A stretch of DNA of 64,000 nucleotides from Planomonospora sp. ID67723 (GCF_015711605.1 NZ_JABTEZ010000003.1:62001-126000); one strand, 5' to 3'. Counted from the stretch's first letter, positions 1 through 7,834 are shown. Notes: generated from the letters alone by a model not told the origin. Translations and numbers: made by a program.

Positions 1-1
1 C

Positions 2-739
2 GCGCTGGGGCTCGACGTGCACGCCGGGTACTTCGCCTCCCGGTCGGCCGCGTTCGGCGCCGCTTCGCCCGAGCTGGTCATCGCGACCTTCTACAACTTC
101 TGCCCCGCACTCGTCCGCCGGGCGCTCCCCGCGGCCTGGGAGATCGTGACCCCGGAGAAGATTCTCCAGGCCCGCTACGACGCCGCCGGCGCGGCGCTGC
201 GCCGGGCCGGGATCCACGAGCTCCCCGGCCTCGCCGAGACGGCCGCGCTGGCCAGGCGGGCGGCCGAGCGCGCCTGCGAGCACCCCCAGGGACGCCCGCT
301 GTTCGCCGCGCACGCCACGTTGCCCTGGCCGTCGGATCCGCTGCTGGAGCTCTGGCACGCCCAGACGCTGCTGCGCGAGTTCCGGGGCGACGGGCACGTC
401 GCGACCCTGCTCGCCGAAGGGGTCGGCCCGCTGGAGTCGCTGGTCCTGCACGGTGCCAGCGGAGGGGCGCCCACGATCTTCCTGAAGCTCAGCCGCGCCT
501 GGCCGGAGGAGGAGTGGGCGGCGGCCGAGCAGTCGCTGCGTGAGCGCGGGTTGCTGGCAGGGGACGAGCCCACCGAGGAGGGGCGCGCGCTGCGGCAGCG
601 GATCGAGGACCGCACCGACGAGCTGTCCGTGCCCGCCTACGCCGTGCTCTCCGACGACGAGCTCGCCCGCCTGGCCGAGCTGGCCCGGACCTTCGGCCGC
701 GCCGTGGTGGGCGCGGGCCTGCTGAACATCGGCGGCTGA
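2..739 (+). CDS. SCO6745-family protein, 5' end outside window
   Basis: The reading frame is open to the left edge, so the true start lies upstream and only about 245 residues are visible. The opening GYFASRSAAFGAASPELVIATFYNF block and the following LVRRALPAAWEI match what I recall of the actinobacterial SCO6745-like family (annotated as helix-turn-helix-like or hypothetical), whose members are about 280-300 residues, so roughly 40 N-terminal residues are missing. The protein is soluble, Ala/Leu/Glu-rich and probably helical. No catalytic motif is visible and its function is unknown. It converges on the serpin gene with 38 bases between them. Family assignment is from memory of conserved motifs. 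Confidence 0.75.
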   Translation, partial: ALGLDVHAGYFASRSAAFGAASPELVIATFYNFCPALVRRALPAAWEIVTPEKILQARYDAAGAALRRAGIHELPGLAETAALARRAAERACEHPQGRPLFAAHATLPWPSDPLLELWHAQTLLREFRGDGHVATLLAEGVGPLESLVLHGASGGAPTIFLKLSRAWPEEEWAAAEQSLRERGLLAGDEPTEEGRALRQRIEDRTDELSVPAYAVLSDDELARLAELARTFGRAVVGAGLLNIGG

Positions 740-777
740 GTCGGTCCCGGCTCCGATCCGATCAACCGGACCGGTCG

Positions 778-2037
778 TCAGCCCGTCACGGTCGGGTCGG
801 CGACCTGGCCGATGAAGAGCGGGACCTGCGTCGGCCGGTGGACGATCGCGAAGGCGAACGGCCGGTCGGCGCGGAACTCGGCCTCGGCGGGCGGCGGGGC
901 CGAGACGGCGAAGGCCAGACCGGTGACGGCGGCGGCCTCGGTGCCCCACTCGTCCACCGTGACGTTCGCCTTGTGGACCGCCTGGTCCAGGAAGAGGCCG
1001 TCGGCGATGCCGGAGTAGCCGGCGCTCCTCAACCCGAGCCCCGCCAGCGGTTCCTCCAGGTCCAAGCCGGTGGAGAAGTCCCAGCGGGGCATGGCGACCC
1101 TGACCCTCGTCTTCTTCAGCCCCCCGGCCACCTCGGTGAGCGCCCCGGGGGCGAGCCGGTCGCCGGGGGAGCCGCCGCTCTCCGGCAGCAGGACCCACAT
1201 GGCCAGCTCGCTCCTGGCATAGGGAAGCTCGACGGCCTGCCAGCCCGGCCCGCTCGCGTATGCGAACTCCGCCTCCAGGCGCATCAGGGTCGTGCGTGCC
1301 GTCGTGCCGTCGGCCCGGGTGAAGGGCGCGCCCTCCTCCGGCGGGTCGGTGAACGGGACGGTCCAGTCGGCCTTGAGGTAGAGCGCGTTCGCCAGGACCA
1401 GCTTCGTCTCCGGATCCAGCCGGTCGAACACCTTCCTGATCCGTCCGGCGGTCTGCTCCTCGGCCCAGGCGTTGACGGCGTCGGCGGCGGCGCCGCCGGT
1501 GAAGTCCACCTGGCGGGCGCCCGCGCCGTACTGGGCGGCCAGCACGCGCAGGAACTCCGGCCGGACGGCGAGCCCGTCCTGCACGAACAGGCCGCCCGCG
1601 AGGCTGACCACCGGCGGTCGCGGCTCCTCCTCCTGCGCGTCGCGCGGGGTGTCCCGGTCGGGGGCGGGCGGCGGCCCGTCGGTCGTGGCGATCACGCGGG
1701 AGAGCACGTTGAACGCCGGATGCGGTCCCTCCGGCGGGAAGCCGAAGACCCGGTCCAGCTCGGCCCCGGTCACCTGGTCCGCGCCCGCCCGGGCCATGCC
1801 GTACGCGTAGGCGATGCTCAGCGGGGACAGCACCACGTTGACCTGCGGCTTGGCGGTCGCGGCGAACAGGGCGTGACCGAAGGCGGCCAGGCCGGGGCGC
1901 AGGTTCGCGACCGGGGCTCCCGACGGGGTCTCCCGTCTCACCCCCGCGGCGGTGACCACGCGGGTCTCGGGCGCGCCGCCGCACGCGGCGAGCGCGGCGA
2001 GGGCCAGCAGGGCGGTGGTGAACACGCGACGGTGCAT
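778..2037 (-). CDS. Serpin-family protease inhibitor, predicted lipoprotein
   Basis: Serpins trap serine or cysteine proteases by cleavage of a reactive-centre loop. The N-terminus is a short signal with lipobox LAAC (lipidated Cys about residue 19), so the protein is probably anchored on the outer face of the membrane. The core has recognisable serpin blocks: NVVLSPLSIAYAYGMARAGA near the start, FVQDGL, VNAWAEEQTAGRIRKVF, LVLANALYLKADW and the closing DRPFAFAIVHRPTQVPLFIGQV. The loop hinge reads GTEAAAVTG, the small-residue pattern needed for inhibitory loop insertion. Counting from the hinge puts P1 near Val/Ser in LAFAVSAPPP, suggesting an elastase-like rather than trypsin-like target (inference). 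A TTG start 9 bases upstream is possible; the ATG is preferred although the AAGGA before it is very close. Confidence 0.9.
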   Translation of the reverse strand: MHRRVFTTALLALAALAACGGAPETRVVTAAGVRRETPSGAPVANLRPGLAAFGHALFAATAKPQVNVVLSPLSIAYAYGMARAGADQVTGAELDRVFGFPPEGPHPAFNVLSRVIATTDGPPPAPDRDTPRDAQEEEPRPPVVSLAGGLFVQDGLAVRPEFLRVLAAQYGAGARQVDFTGGAAADAVNAWAEEQTAGRIRKVFDRLDPETKLVLANALYLKADWTVPFTDPPEEGAPFTRADGTTARTTLMRLEAEFAYASGPGWQAVELPYARSELAMWVLLPESGGSPGDRLAPGALTEVAGGLKKTRVRVAMPRWDFSTGLDLEEPLAGLGLRSAGYSGIADGLFLDQAVHKANVTVDEWGTEAAAVTGLAFAVSAPPPAEAEFRADRPFAFAIVHRPTQVPLFIGQVADPTVTG

Positions 2038-2088
2038 GTCCTTCAAACGTCCGCGGCCGCCGTACGGTTCACCGGCCGCGAGGCCCGG

Positions 2089-2643
2089 TCAGACCGCGTA
2101 CCCGGCGAAGACCGGGAACGGCAGCAGGGCGCGGACCAGTGTGCGCCGCATCGGCCGTCCGGGAAAGCGGTCCTGTACGGCCTCCGCCAGCTTCCGGGAG
2201 GAGGTGAAGCGGAAGTCGTAGATCCGCAGGGGCGCCCCCGGCTTCAGCACCCGGGCGAACTCGGCCACGGCCCGGTCCACCCGCTCCCAGTGGTGCATGC
2301 TCAGCGTCGAGACGACGACGTCGAACCGGTCGTCCGGATAGGGCAGCTCGGCCACGTCGGCCACGTCCAGGGAGATCCGCCCTTCCAGGGCGGCCTCGCG
2401 CACGTGGCGGCGGCCGATGGCGATCATGTCCGCCGACAGGTCCATGCCGGTCAGGTGCAGGTCCGGGCGGAGCCGGGCGAGCTCCAGCAGCAGGTGACCG
2501 GAGCCGGTTCCCGCGTCGAGGACCGAGCCGTCGCGCGGCGCCACGGCGGCGACCTCCCGGCAGATCTTGCGGAACAGGGTGCGGTTGAGGCGGCCCGCTC
2601 GCCGGTCGTATCGCTCGCCGTCGCGGCCTTCGAAGGAGGACAT
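2089..2643 (-). CDS. Class I SAM-dependent methyltransferase
   Basis: This is a Methyltransf_11/25-type enzyme of about 184 residues. Motif I is VLDAGTGSGHLLLELA (SAM binding). The acidic residue after strand 2 lies in LTGMDLSADMI, and post-motif DVADVAELPYPDDRFDVVVSTLSMHHW is followed by FARVLKPGAPLRIYDF. The substrate cannot be told from sequence. I chose the start at MSSFEGRDG because GGGAGAAAG lies 8 bases before it; an upstream in-frame start would reach into the divergent MerR promoter. It is divergent from the MerR gene with 57 bases between starts, so it is a plausible target of that regulator. It ends just upstream of the serpin start and could be cotranscribed with it. Confidence 0.85.
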   Translation of the reverse strand: MSSFEGRDGERYDRRAGRLNRTLFRKICREVAAVAPRDGSVLDAGTGSGHLLLELARLRPDLHLTGMDLSADMIAIGRRHVREAALEGRISLDVADVAELPYPDDRFDVVVSTLSMHHWERVDRAVAEFARVLKPGAPLRIYDFRFTSSRKLAEAVQDRFPGRPMRRTLVRALLPFPVFAGYAV

Positions 2644-2665
2644 GCCGATCGCTTTCTCCCGGGGA

Positions 2666-2697
2666 TTGATCTCCACCCCACTCTGCACGTTAATGTG
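2666..2697 (+). promoter_or_regulatory. MerR-type promoter with 19-bp spacer and dyad
   Basis: TTGATC (2666-2671) and TAATGT (2691-2696) are separated by 19 bases, the long spacing typical of MerR-activated promoters. The imperfect palindrome CAC-N-TTAA-N-GTG lies at 2686-2697. The -10 box ends four bases before the merR start codon, so the transcript may be leaderless and autoregulated. The boxes were seen by eye; their function is inferred. Confidence 0.4.
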
Positions 2698-2700
2698 AAC

Positions 2701-3123
2701 ATGAAGTCAACAGCCGCAGAGCGGCTCGAGATCGGCGAGCTGGCCGGCCGGTACGGCCTGGCCACCCACGTCCTGCGTCACTGGGAGGCGATGGGCCTGC
2801 TCAGCCCGGCCCGGCAGGGCAACGGCAGGCGCCGCTACGGCCCCGAGGACGAGGCCCGGGTCGCGCTGATCGTGCGCGCCAAGGAGGCGGGCGCCTCACT
2901 GGAGCAGATCCGTGACCTGGTGACGGCCGGGAGCGGGGAGCGCAGGCGGGAGATCCTCGTGCGGCACCGGACCGAGCTCGCCCGGCGGATGGAGCGGTTG
3001 CGCGCGTCCATGGAGATGATCGAGCACGTGCTGGACTGTCCGGCGGAGGACTTCTTCGACTGTCCGCAGTTCCAGGTCATGCTCGGGACCGGCCCGGCCC
3101 GGCCTCCGCACGAGCACGCCTGA
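2701..3123 (+). CDS. MerR-family transcriptional regulator
   Basis: The protein has 140 residues. The N-terminal winged helix-turn-helix reads IGELAGRYGLATHVLRHWE then GLLSPARQGNGRRRYGPED, the classical MerR DNA-recognition layout. It is followed by a dimerisation helix (LVRHRTELARRMERLRASMEMIEHVL) and a short tail DCPAEDFFDCPQFQ with two Cys residues. The tail is too short for a large ligand domain. Cys-Pro pairs could bind a metal or thiol reagent, but no CueR, SoxR or ZntR signature is clear. It is divergent from the methyltransferase, which is its likely target. A hairpin follows the stop codon directly. Confidence 0.9.
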   Translation: MKSTAAERLEIGELAGRYGLATHVLRHWEAMGLLSPARQGNGRRRYGPEDEARVALIVRAKEAGASLEQIRDLVTAGSGERRREILVRHRTELARRMERLRASMEMIEHVLDCPAEDFFDCPQFQVMLGTGPARPPHEHA

Positions 3124-3153
3124 CCGGCGGGCACGAGGGCGCCCGCCCGCCGG
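3124..3153. terminator. Hairpin between convergent merR and tetR
   Basis: A perfect 9-base inverted repeat (CCGGCGGGC / GCCCGCCGG) with a 12-base loop starts directly after the merR stop. No T-tract is present, as is usual in high-GC actinomycetes. It could serve both converging genes. Confidence 0.6.
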
Positions 3154-3171
3154 GGGTGCGGGGGAGCGCCG

Positions 3172-3981
3172 TCACGCGGACCCGGGTGCGGGACGGTCCC
3201 GGCCGGCCGCCGCGACGAAGGCCTCGATGCCGTCCAGCACGCGCTGCAGGCCGAACTCGAAGCCGAAACCGTCGCCGTCGTCGCCGCTGAACACGCCCGC
3301 CGCGGCGGCGCGGGCCAGCGTCGGGAACCGTTCGTCGCTCAGGAACCGCATCAGGAACGGTCCCTGCGCGTCCCAGAAATCCTCATCGCTGACTCCGGTG
3401 CGCTGCGCCGCCTGGCCCGCCTCCACGACGAGCCGGGCCGTGCCCGTCACGTAGCTGTCGACGAGTGTGATCACCTTCATCATCTGGAGATCGTCCAGGC
3501 CGATCCCGTCGAGCAGGCGCATGGCGATCTCCAGGCCGGTGATCGAGCTGGGACCGAGGACCGGCCGGGCCTGGGAGACCTGGAGGATCCACGGGTGGCG
3601 CAGGTGCAGCGCCCACGACCCGCGGGCGATCTGCTCCAGCCCGGCCCGCCACCCCCCGGCCCGCAGCCGCTCGGCCTCCTGCCCGGGGTCGCGCTCCGGG
3701 TCGAGGTCCTCGCCGTAGGCAGTGTCGAGCATGAGGTCGACGAGCTCGGCCTTGCCCGGCACGTAGCGGTAGAGCGACATGGTGCCGACCCCGAGCTCGG
3801 TGGCGATCCGGCGCATCGACAGCGCGGACAGCCCCTCGGCGTCGGCCACCCGGATCGCGGCCTCGACGATCCGCGCCACGCTGAGCCCCGGTCGGGGCCC
3901 GCGCGTGGGCCGCTCCTCGCCGCCCCACATCACTTTGAGGCTGAACGCCACATCTCCGCGACCGCTGTATTCCGTCGTCAT
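3172..3981 (-). CDS. TetR/AcrR-family repressor of the adjacent efflux pump
   Basis: The protein has up to 269 residues. The TetR helix-turn-helix is IVEAAIRVADAEGLSALSMRRIATELGVGTMSLYRYVPGKAELVDLMLD (about residues 38-86). The rest is a TetR_C-like ligand and dimerisation domain (HLRHPWILQVSQARPVLGPSSITGLE). About 30 residues precede the HTH, and the region WGGEERPTRGPRPGLS suggests a possible internal start near 3930. The gene is divergent from the DrrAB-type exporter and the shared 72-base gap is full of inverted repeats, the standard layout for a drug-responsive repressor of an efflux pump. Confidence 0.9.
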   Translation of the reverse strand: MTTEYSGRGDVAFSLKVMWGGEERPTRGPRPGLSVARIVEAAIRVADAEGLSALSMRRIATELGVGTMSLYRYVPGKAELVDLMLDTAYGEDLDPERDPGQEAERLRAGGWRAGLEQIARGSWALHLRHPWILQVSQARPVLGPSSITGLEIAMRLLDGIGLDDLQMMKVITLVDSYVTGTARLVVEAGQAAQRTGVSDEDFWDAQGPFLMRFLSDERFPTLARAAAAGVFSGDDGDGFGFEFGLQRVLDGIEAFVAAAGRDRPAPGSA

Positions 3982-3982
3982 C

Positions 3983-4035
3983 TTGCGTCAATCCTAGAAC
4001 TGCGTATCCTGTACGCATAACTTCGTACAGCGTAC
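3983..4035 (+). promoter_or_regulatory. tetR/drrA divergent promoter with overlapping TetR operators
   Basis: The forward promoter is TTGCGT (3983-3988), 16 bases, then TATCCT (4005-4010). Three overlapping dyads cover it: TGCGTA-N5-TACGCA (4001-4017), CTGTACG-N8-CGTACAG (4009-4030) and GTAC-N3-GTAC (4025-4035). On the other strand TAGGAT (3991-3996) could be the tetR -10. A bound repressor would block both directions. The inverted repeats are seen directly; that TetR binds them is inference. Confidence 0.65.
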
Positions 4036-4053
4036 CCAGTAAGGGGGACCGGA

Positions 4054-5121
4054 GTGGCCCAGAAGGCAGCGGCGATCGTCGCCGAGGGACTGCGGAAGGA
4101 ATACAGGCAGACCAGGGCGCTGGACGGGTTCGATCTGACCGTCCCGGAAGGCACGGTCTGCGGACTGCTCGGCCCCAACGGGGCCGGGAAGACGACGGCG
4201 GTGCGGATCCTCGCCACGCTGCTGGAGTTCGACGGCGGCCGGGCCGAGGTCGCCGGGTTCGACGTCGCACGGCAGGCGGCGCAGGTGCGCTACCGGATCG
4301 GGGTGACCGGGCAGAGCGCCGCGGTCGACGAGATCCTCACCGGCAGGCAGAACCTGGAGATGTTCGGGCGGCTCTACCACCTCGGCGCGGCCCGGGCCCG
4401 GCGCCGCGCGGACGAGCTGCTGGAGCTGTTCGGGCTGGCCGAGGCGGGGAGCAAGTCGGCCAAGCACTACTCCGGCGGCATGCGCCGCCGGCTCGACCTG
4501 GCCGCCAGCCTCATCATGGCCCCGCAGGTGCTCTTCCTCGACGAGCCCACCACCGGCCTGGACCCGCGTGGCCGCATGGAGGTCTGGGAGGCGATCCGCT
4601 CGCTGGTCGCCGGAGGCACCACGGTCCTGCTGACCACCCAGTACCTGGACGAGGCCGACCGGCTCGCCGACCGGATCGCGGTGATCGACAGCGGCCGGGT
4701 CATCGCCGAGGGGGCTCCGGAACGGCTCAAATCCATGATCGGCGGTGACCGGATCGACCTGGTCGTCACCGACGCCGGGGAGCTGGCCGGGGCCGCGCGG
4801 ATCGTCGCGCGCATCTGCGGAGCCGAGCCCGAGACGCGGCCGGACACCCGCAGGATCAGCGCCCCCGCGCGGCACCGCGTCGCCACCCTCACCGAGACCG
4901 TCCGCGCGCTGGGAGACGCCGGGATCGCGGTGGAGGACATCGCGCTGCGGCGGCCGACCCTGGACGAGGTGTTCCTGCGGCTCACCGGGCACCGGGCGGA
5001 AACCGCAGGGGAGGGCGGGGGCGGTGCGGACGGGGGCGAGCCCGGACGCGCCGCCGGCCGGGCGGACCGAGGCGGGCCGGAACGCGCCCGCGACCAGACG
5101 GAGAAGGAGATGACCGTATGA
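4054..5121 (+). CDS. ABC exporter ATP-binding protein, DrrA-like
   Basis: The protein has 355 residues. Walker A is GPNGAGKTT (residues 40-48), the signature is YSGGMRRRLDLA, and Walker B is VLFLDEPTTGLDP, with a switch His region at TVLLTTQYLDEADRLADR. The C-terminal 100 residues carry the DrrA-type extension ending in ALRRPTLDEVFLRLTGHRAE. Daunorubicin-resistance-type ATPases drive export of hydrophobic drugs or lipids with a one-gene ABC-2 permease. It has a GTG start preceded by AAGGGGGA. Its stop overlaps the permease start by four bases (ATGA), so the two are translationally coupled. The drug is not identifiable. The tail after residue 315 is Gly/Arg/Glu-rich and low complexity. Confidence 0.92.
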   Translation: MAQKAAAIVAEGLRKEYRQTRALDGFDLTVPEGTVCGLLGPNGAGKTTAVRILATLLEFDGGRAEVAGFDVARQAAQVRYRIGVTGQSAAVDEILTGRQNLEMFGRLYHLGAARARRRADELLELFGLAEAGSKSAKHYSGGMRRRLDLAASLIMAPQVLFLDEPTTGLDPRGRMEVWEAIRSLVAGGTTVLLTTQYLDEADRLADRIAVIDSGRVIAEGAPERLKSMIGGDRIDLVVTDAGELAGAARIVARICGAEPETRPDTRRISAPARHRVATLTETVRALGDAGIAVEDIALRRPTLDEVFLRLTGHRAETAGEGGGGADGGEPGRAAGRADRGGPERARDQTEKEMTV

Positions 5122-5972
5122 CCACCGCCACCCCTTCGGCCCCGGGGGCCGTGCCGCTCCAGGCGCCTCCGGAGACCCCGCTCTCCCGGGCCCGCTGGGC
5201 GCTCGCCGACAGCTGGACCGTCACCCGCCGCTACCTGATCCACTGGGTGCGCGAGCCTGCCTACATCATGTGGGGGCTGATGTATCCGATGGTCTCGGTT
5301 CTGCTGTTCGGCTACGTGTTCGGCAGCGCCATGGTGGTGCAGGGCGGGGGAGACTACCGTGAGTTCCTGCTGCCCGGCATGTTCGGCATGACCATGATGT
5401 TCGGCATCGGCAACACGATGATGGGCGTCACCACGGACGCCGACAAGGGCATCACCGACCGGTTCCGGTCGATGCCGATGGCACGGTCGGGAGTGGTGGT
5501 CGGGCGCAGCGTCGCCGACATGATCAACTCCGTCATGGACCTCGCGGTGCTGGTCGCCTGCGGCCTGGTCGTGGGCTGGCGGGCACACGGGAGCCCGGCG
5601 GAGACCCTGGCCGCGGTCGGGTTGCTGCTGCTGCTGCGGTTCGCGTTCATCTGGGTCGGCATCTACGTCGGTCTGATCATGAAGAACGCGGAGTCGGCGG
5701 GCAACTTCTACGCCCTGCTGTTCCCGCTCACCATGATCTCCAACACCTTCGTCGCCCCCGAGATGATGCCGGGATGGCTCGGCGCCGTGGCCGCGTGGAA
5801 CCCCGTCTCCTCGACGGTCACCGCGATCCGAGAGCTGTTCGGCAACCCCGGTCTGGGCGGAGACTCCTGGCTCGCGCAGAACGCGGTCCTCATGGCCGTG
5901 GTCTGGCCCCTGGTGATCGTGGCCGTCTTCCTGCCGCTCTCCGTCCGGCGCTACCGCAGGGCCAGGCGGTGA
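5118..5972 (+). CDS. ABC-2 type exporter permease, DrrB-like
   Basis: The protein has 284 residues and about six membrane segments: YIMWGLMYPMVSVLLFGYVF; a segment around FLLPGMFGMTMMFGIGNTMMG; VMDLAVLVACGLVVGW; TLAAVGLLLLLRFAFIWVGIYVGLI; FYALLFPLTMISNTFV; and a last segment near MAVVWPLVIVAVFLPLSVRRY. The cytosolic DKGITDRFRSMPMARSGVVVGR stretch is the conserved DrrB element that touches the ATPase. It partners the preceding ATPase through an ATGA overlap. It is expected to export a hydrophobic compound under control of the divergent TetR. Confidence 0.92.
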   Translation: MTTATPSAPGAVPLQAPPETPLSRARWALADSWTVTRRYLIHWVREPAYIMWGLMYPMVSVLLFGYVFGSAMVVQGGGDYREFLLPGMFGMTMMFGIGNTMMGVTTDADKGITDRFRSMPMARSGVVVGRSVADMINSVMDLAVLVACGLVVGWRAHGSPAETLAAVGLLLLLRFAFIWVGIYVGLIMKNAESAGNFYALLFPLTMISNTFVAPEMMPGWLGAVAAWNPVSSTVTAIRELFGNPGLGGDSWLAQNAVLMAVVWPLVIVAVFLPLSVRRYRRARR

Positions 5973-5975
5973 TCG

Positions 5976-5993
5976 GGGCGGCCGCGGCCGCCC
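5976..5993. terminator. GC palindrome after the efflux operon
   Basis: An 18-base perfect palindrome, GGGCGGCCGCGGCCGCCC, begins four bases after the permease stop. It can fold as a seven-base-pair stem and is the only terminator candidate for the operon. Confidence 0.4.
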
Positions 5994-6086
5994 GGCCCGC
6001 CTGCGTGCCCGCCCGGTTCGAGGGAAGGCGGCCCGTCCGGCGGAACGCGGGTTGCGGATGATCACGGTGGATTGCGATCACGGCGC

Positions 6087-6279
6087 ATGACCGTGCTCCC
6101 CGCGGAAGTCCAGGCCGTCACCGATCGCCATCCGGCCCTCGCCGACGCCCGGGCACCCGGGCTCGTCGACGGCGTCCACGCCGATCCCGGGTGCGGGCCG
6201 GTGGGCGCTGGAGCGGTTCGGTCATGACCTGGTCGGATACCTGGACGATCTCCTCACCCGCTTCGGGATCGAGCCGTGA
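6087..6279 (+). pseudogene. Frameshifted remnant of a small gene
   Basis: An ATG frame reads MTVLPAEVQAVTDRHPALAD and continues to about residue 35 (GLVDGVHADPG). The protein-like sequence then continues in another frame as GRWALERFGHDLVGYLDDLLTRF followed by GIEP and a stop at 6277-6279. Joined, the two halves give a plausible small helical protein or domain of about 60 residues. As written, the first frame stops at 6226, inside the second. It is either a frameshifted gene or two unrelated frames. I do not recognise the family. The surrounding 5994-6353 stretch otherwise holds only a direct repeat GATCACGG (6060 and 6076). Confidence 0.35.
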
Positions 6280-6341
6280 GGGTCTCCTTTCGGAGGAGGG
6301 GTTGAGACTTTGGTAGCTGGAGGATTGTCGTCTGAATACCG

Positions 6342-6347
6342 GATAAT
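6342..6347 (+). promoter_or_regulatory. -10 box of a leaderless start
   Basis: GATAAT ends six bases before the ATG of the serine hydrolase. No Shine-Dalgarno is present, so a leaderless transcript is likely. No convincing -35 was found. Confidence 0.4.
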
Positions 6348-6353
6348 CGACAT

Positions 6354-7391
6354 ATGACGGATTTGGGTGCTGTTGTACGGAAGACCGCTGACCAACTGGT
6401 GGCCAAGCACGTGGGTGTGGTGGTCGCCGCGGTGGCCGGTGGCGCGACGGAGGTCGTGGGCGCCGGGCGGACGGGCGGCGGGTACGACGGCGCGCCCGAT
6501 GCCGGCACGCTGTTCGAGATCGGCTCGGTGACGAAGGTGTTCACGGCGCTGGCCCTGGCACGGATGACCGTGGCCGGCACGACGACCCTGGACGAGCCGC
6601 TGGCCGCGCTGCTGCCCGAGGGGACGGCGGTCCCGTCGCGTGAGGGCCGGGAGATCACCCTGCGTCACCTGGCCACCCACACTTCGGGCCTGCCGCGCCT
6701 GCCCAAGGGCATGCTGCTGCCGGCGCTGCTGCGTCCTTCCACGCCGGACCCCTACGCCGGGTGCACCTCCGAGTCCCTGCTGCGCGGGCTGGCCCGGACC
6801 CGGCTGGGCGCCGTGCCCGGGCGCCGGTTCCGCTACTCGAACCTCGGCGCCGGTCTGCTGGGGCTGGCGCTCGCCCAGCGGGCCGGGACCGACTACGAAA
6901 CCCTGGTCGCCAGGGAGATCTGCTCGCCCCTGGGCATGAAGGACACCGGCATCACGGTCGACGGGGACCGCCCGGCACGCCTCGCCCCGGGGCACACCGG
7001 GAGCGGACGGCCCGCCGGGGCGTGGCATCTCGCGGACCTGGCGGGGGCGGGCGGGCTGCGGTCGACGGCGGCCGACATGGTCACCTTCGTCCGTGCCCAG
7101 CTGGAGGGTGACACCGGCGAGCTCGCCGAGGCGGTCCGGCTCAGCCGCGAGGTCGAGCACCGCATCAGCCCTTTCTCCTGGATTCATCTGGGCTGGATGG
7201 GGCAGCGCCTGCACCCCCGCCAGGGCGCCCACCTTCAGCTCTGGCACAACGGGATGACCGGCGGATTCTCCTCGTTCGTGGGCTTCGACCCGGAGAAGGG
7301 GGTGGGCGTCGTCGTACTCAGCAACACGAAGCGCTCGGCGGACCGCCAGGCCTTCGACCTCCTCCGTACCCTGCAGCAGGAGCACTCCTAG
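6354..7391 (+). CDS. Serine hydrolase, beta-lactamase (class C/DD-peptidase) fold
   Basis: The protein has 345 residues. The catalytic SxxK is SVTK (Ser58, Lys61), the YxN motif is YSN in FRYSNLGAGLLG, and the third motif is HNG in WHNGMTGGFSS, the HTG-type variant of KTG. This is the Beta-lactamase (PF00144) superfamily, which includes DD-peptidases, esterases and true class C enzymes. No signal peptide is visible, so it is probably cytosolic and more likely an esterase or peptidase than a resistance beta-lactamase (inference). It is transcribed alone and converges with the ABM monooxygenase. Confidence 0.9.
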   Translation: MTDLGAVVRKTADQLVAKHVGVVVAAVAGGATEVVGAGRTGGGYDGAPDAGTLFEIGSVTKVFTALALARMTVAGTTTLDEPLAALLPEGTAVPSREGREITLRHLATHTSGLPRLPKGMLLPALLRPSTPDPYAGCTSESLLRGLARTRLGAVPGRRFRYSNLGAGLLGLALAQRAGTDYETLVAREICSPLGMKDTGITVDGDRPARLAPGHTGSGRPAGAWHLADLAGAGGLRSTAADMVTFVRAQLEGDTGELAEAVRLSREVEHRISPFSWIHLGWMGQRLHPRQGAHLQLWHNGMTGGFSSFVGFDPEKGVGVVVLSNTKRSADRQAFDLLRTLQQEHS

Positions 7392-7475
7392 GGCCTGCAC
7401 GGGGGGCGGGCCGAAGGGATCCGCCTGCGCAGTGGTCTGCTGTCCCGGTGCTCCGCCTCCGGGCGCGCCGCCGTC

Positions 7476-7492
7476 GGCTCCGCGCCGGAGCC
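7476..7492. terminator. Hairpin between convergent genes
   Basis: GGCTCCG and CGGAGCC form a perfect seven-base stem with loop CGC, 85 bases after the hydrolase stop and 40 bases beyond the end of the ABM gene. Confidence 0.4.
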
Positions 7493-7531
7493 CTGCCGGC
7501 ACCGCCGGAGAGCCGTCCAAGGCCGGGAGCG

Positions 7532-7834
7532 TCAGGCCACAGGCGCGCCGCTGAGCAGGATCACCTCGGCCGGACCGGCTCGGAACGCCTTGTTGGCGGT
7601 ATCGGCAGCGAGCATGTGCTCCGAGGCGTCGTGCTCGCGCAGTGCCTCCGCCGACGCCCACTCCTCAAGCAGGACGAAGCGATCCGGGTCGCCGTCGACG
7701 GAGTGCAGGTCGTAGCGCAGGCAACCGGGCTCGGCGCGAACCACCGGAGCCAGCGCAGCGAAAGCGGCGATCTGTTCGGCCCCTCGCCCAGGCTGAGTGG
7801 CGATGAGAACGATGGCTCGCAGGGGGTTGGACAT
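7532..7834 (-). CDS. ABM-domain (antibiotic biosynthesis monooxygenase-like) protein
   Basis: The protein has 100 residues with the dimeric alpha/beta-barrel ABM fold. The typical stretches are LRAIVLIATQPGRGAEQIAAFAALAPVVRAEPGCLRYDLH, FVLLEEWASAEALREHDASEHM and a closing VILLSG. Members include quinol monooxygenases (YgiN) and heme-degrading enzymes; the substrate here is unknown. The start is probably leaderless: TAGGTT (7841-7846, minus strand) ends six bases before the ATG. Confidence 0.85.
   Translation of the reverse strand: MSNPLRAIVLIATQPGRGAEQIAAFAALAPVVRAEPGCLRYDLHSVDGDPDRFVLLEEWASAEALREHDASEHMLAADTANKAFRAGPAEVILLSGAPVA

Noticed and set aside
838-3123. Very long plus-strand frame over the serpin and methyltransferase genes
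   Set aside because: It is antisense to two well-recognised genes and has the Arg/Gly/Val-rich composition of high-GC antisense frames. Only its last 140 codons (the MerR protein) are real.
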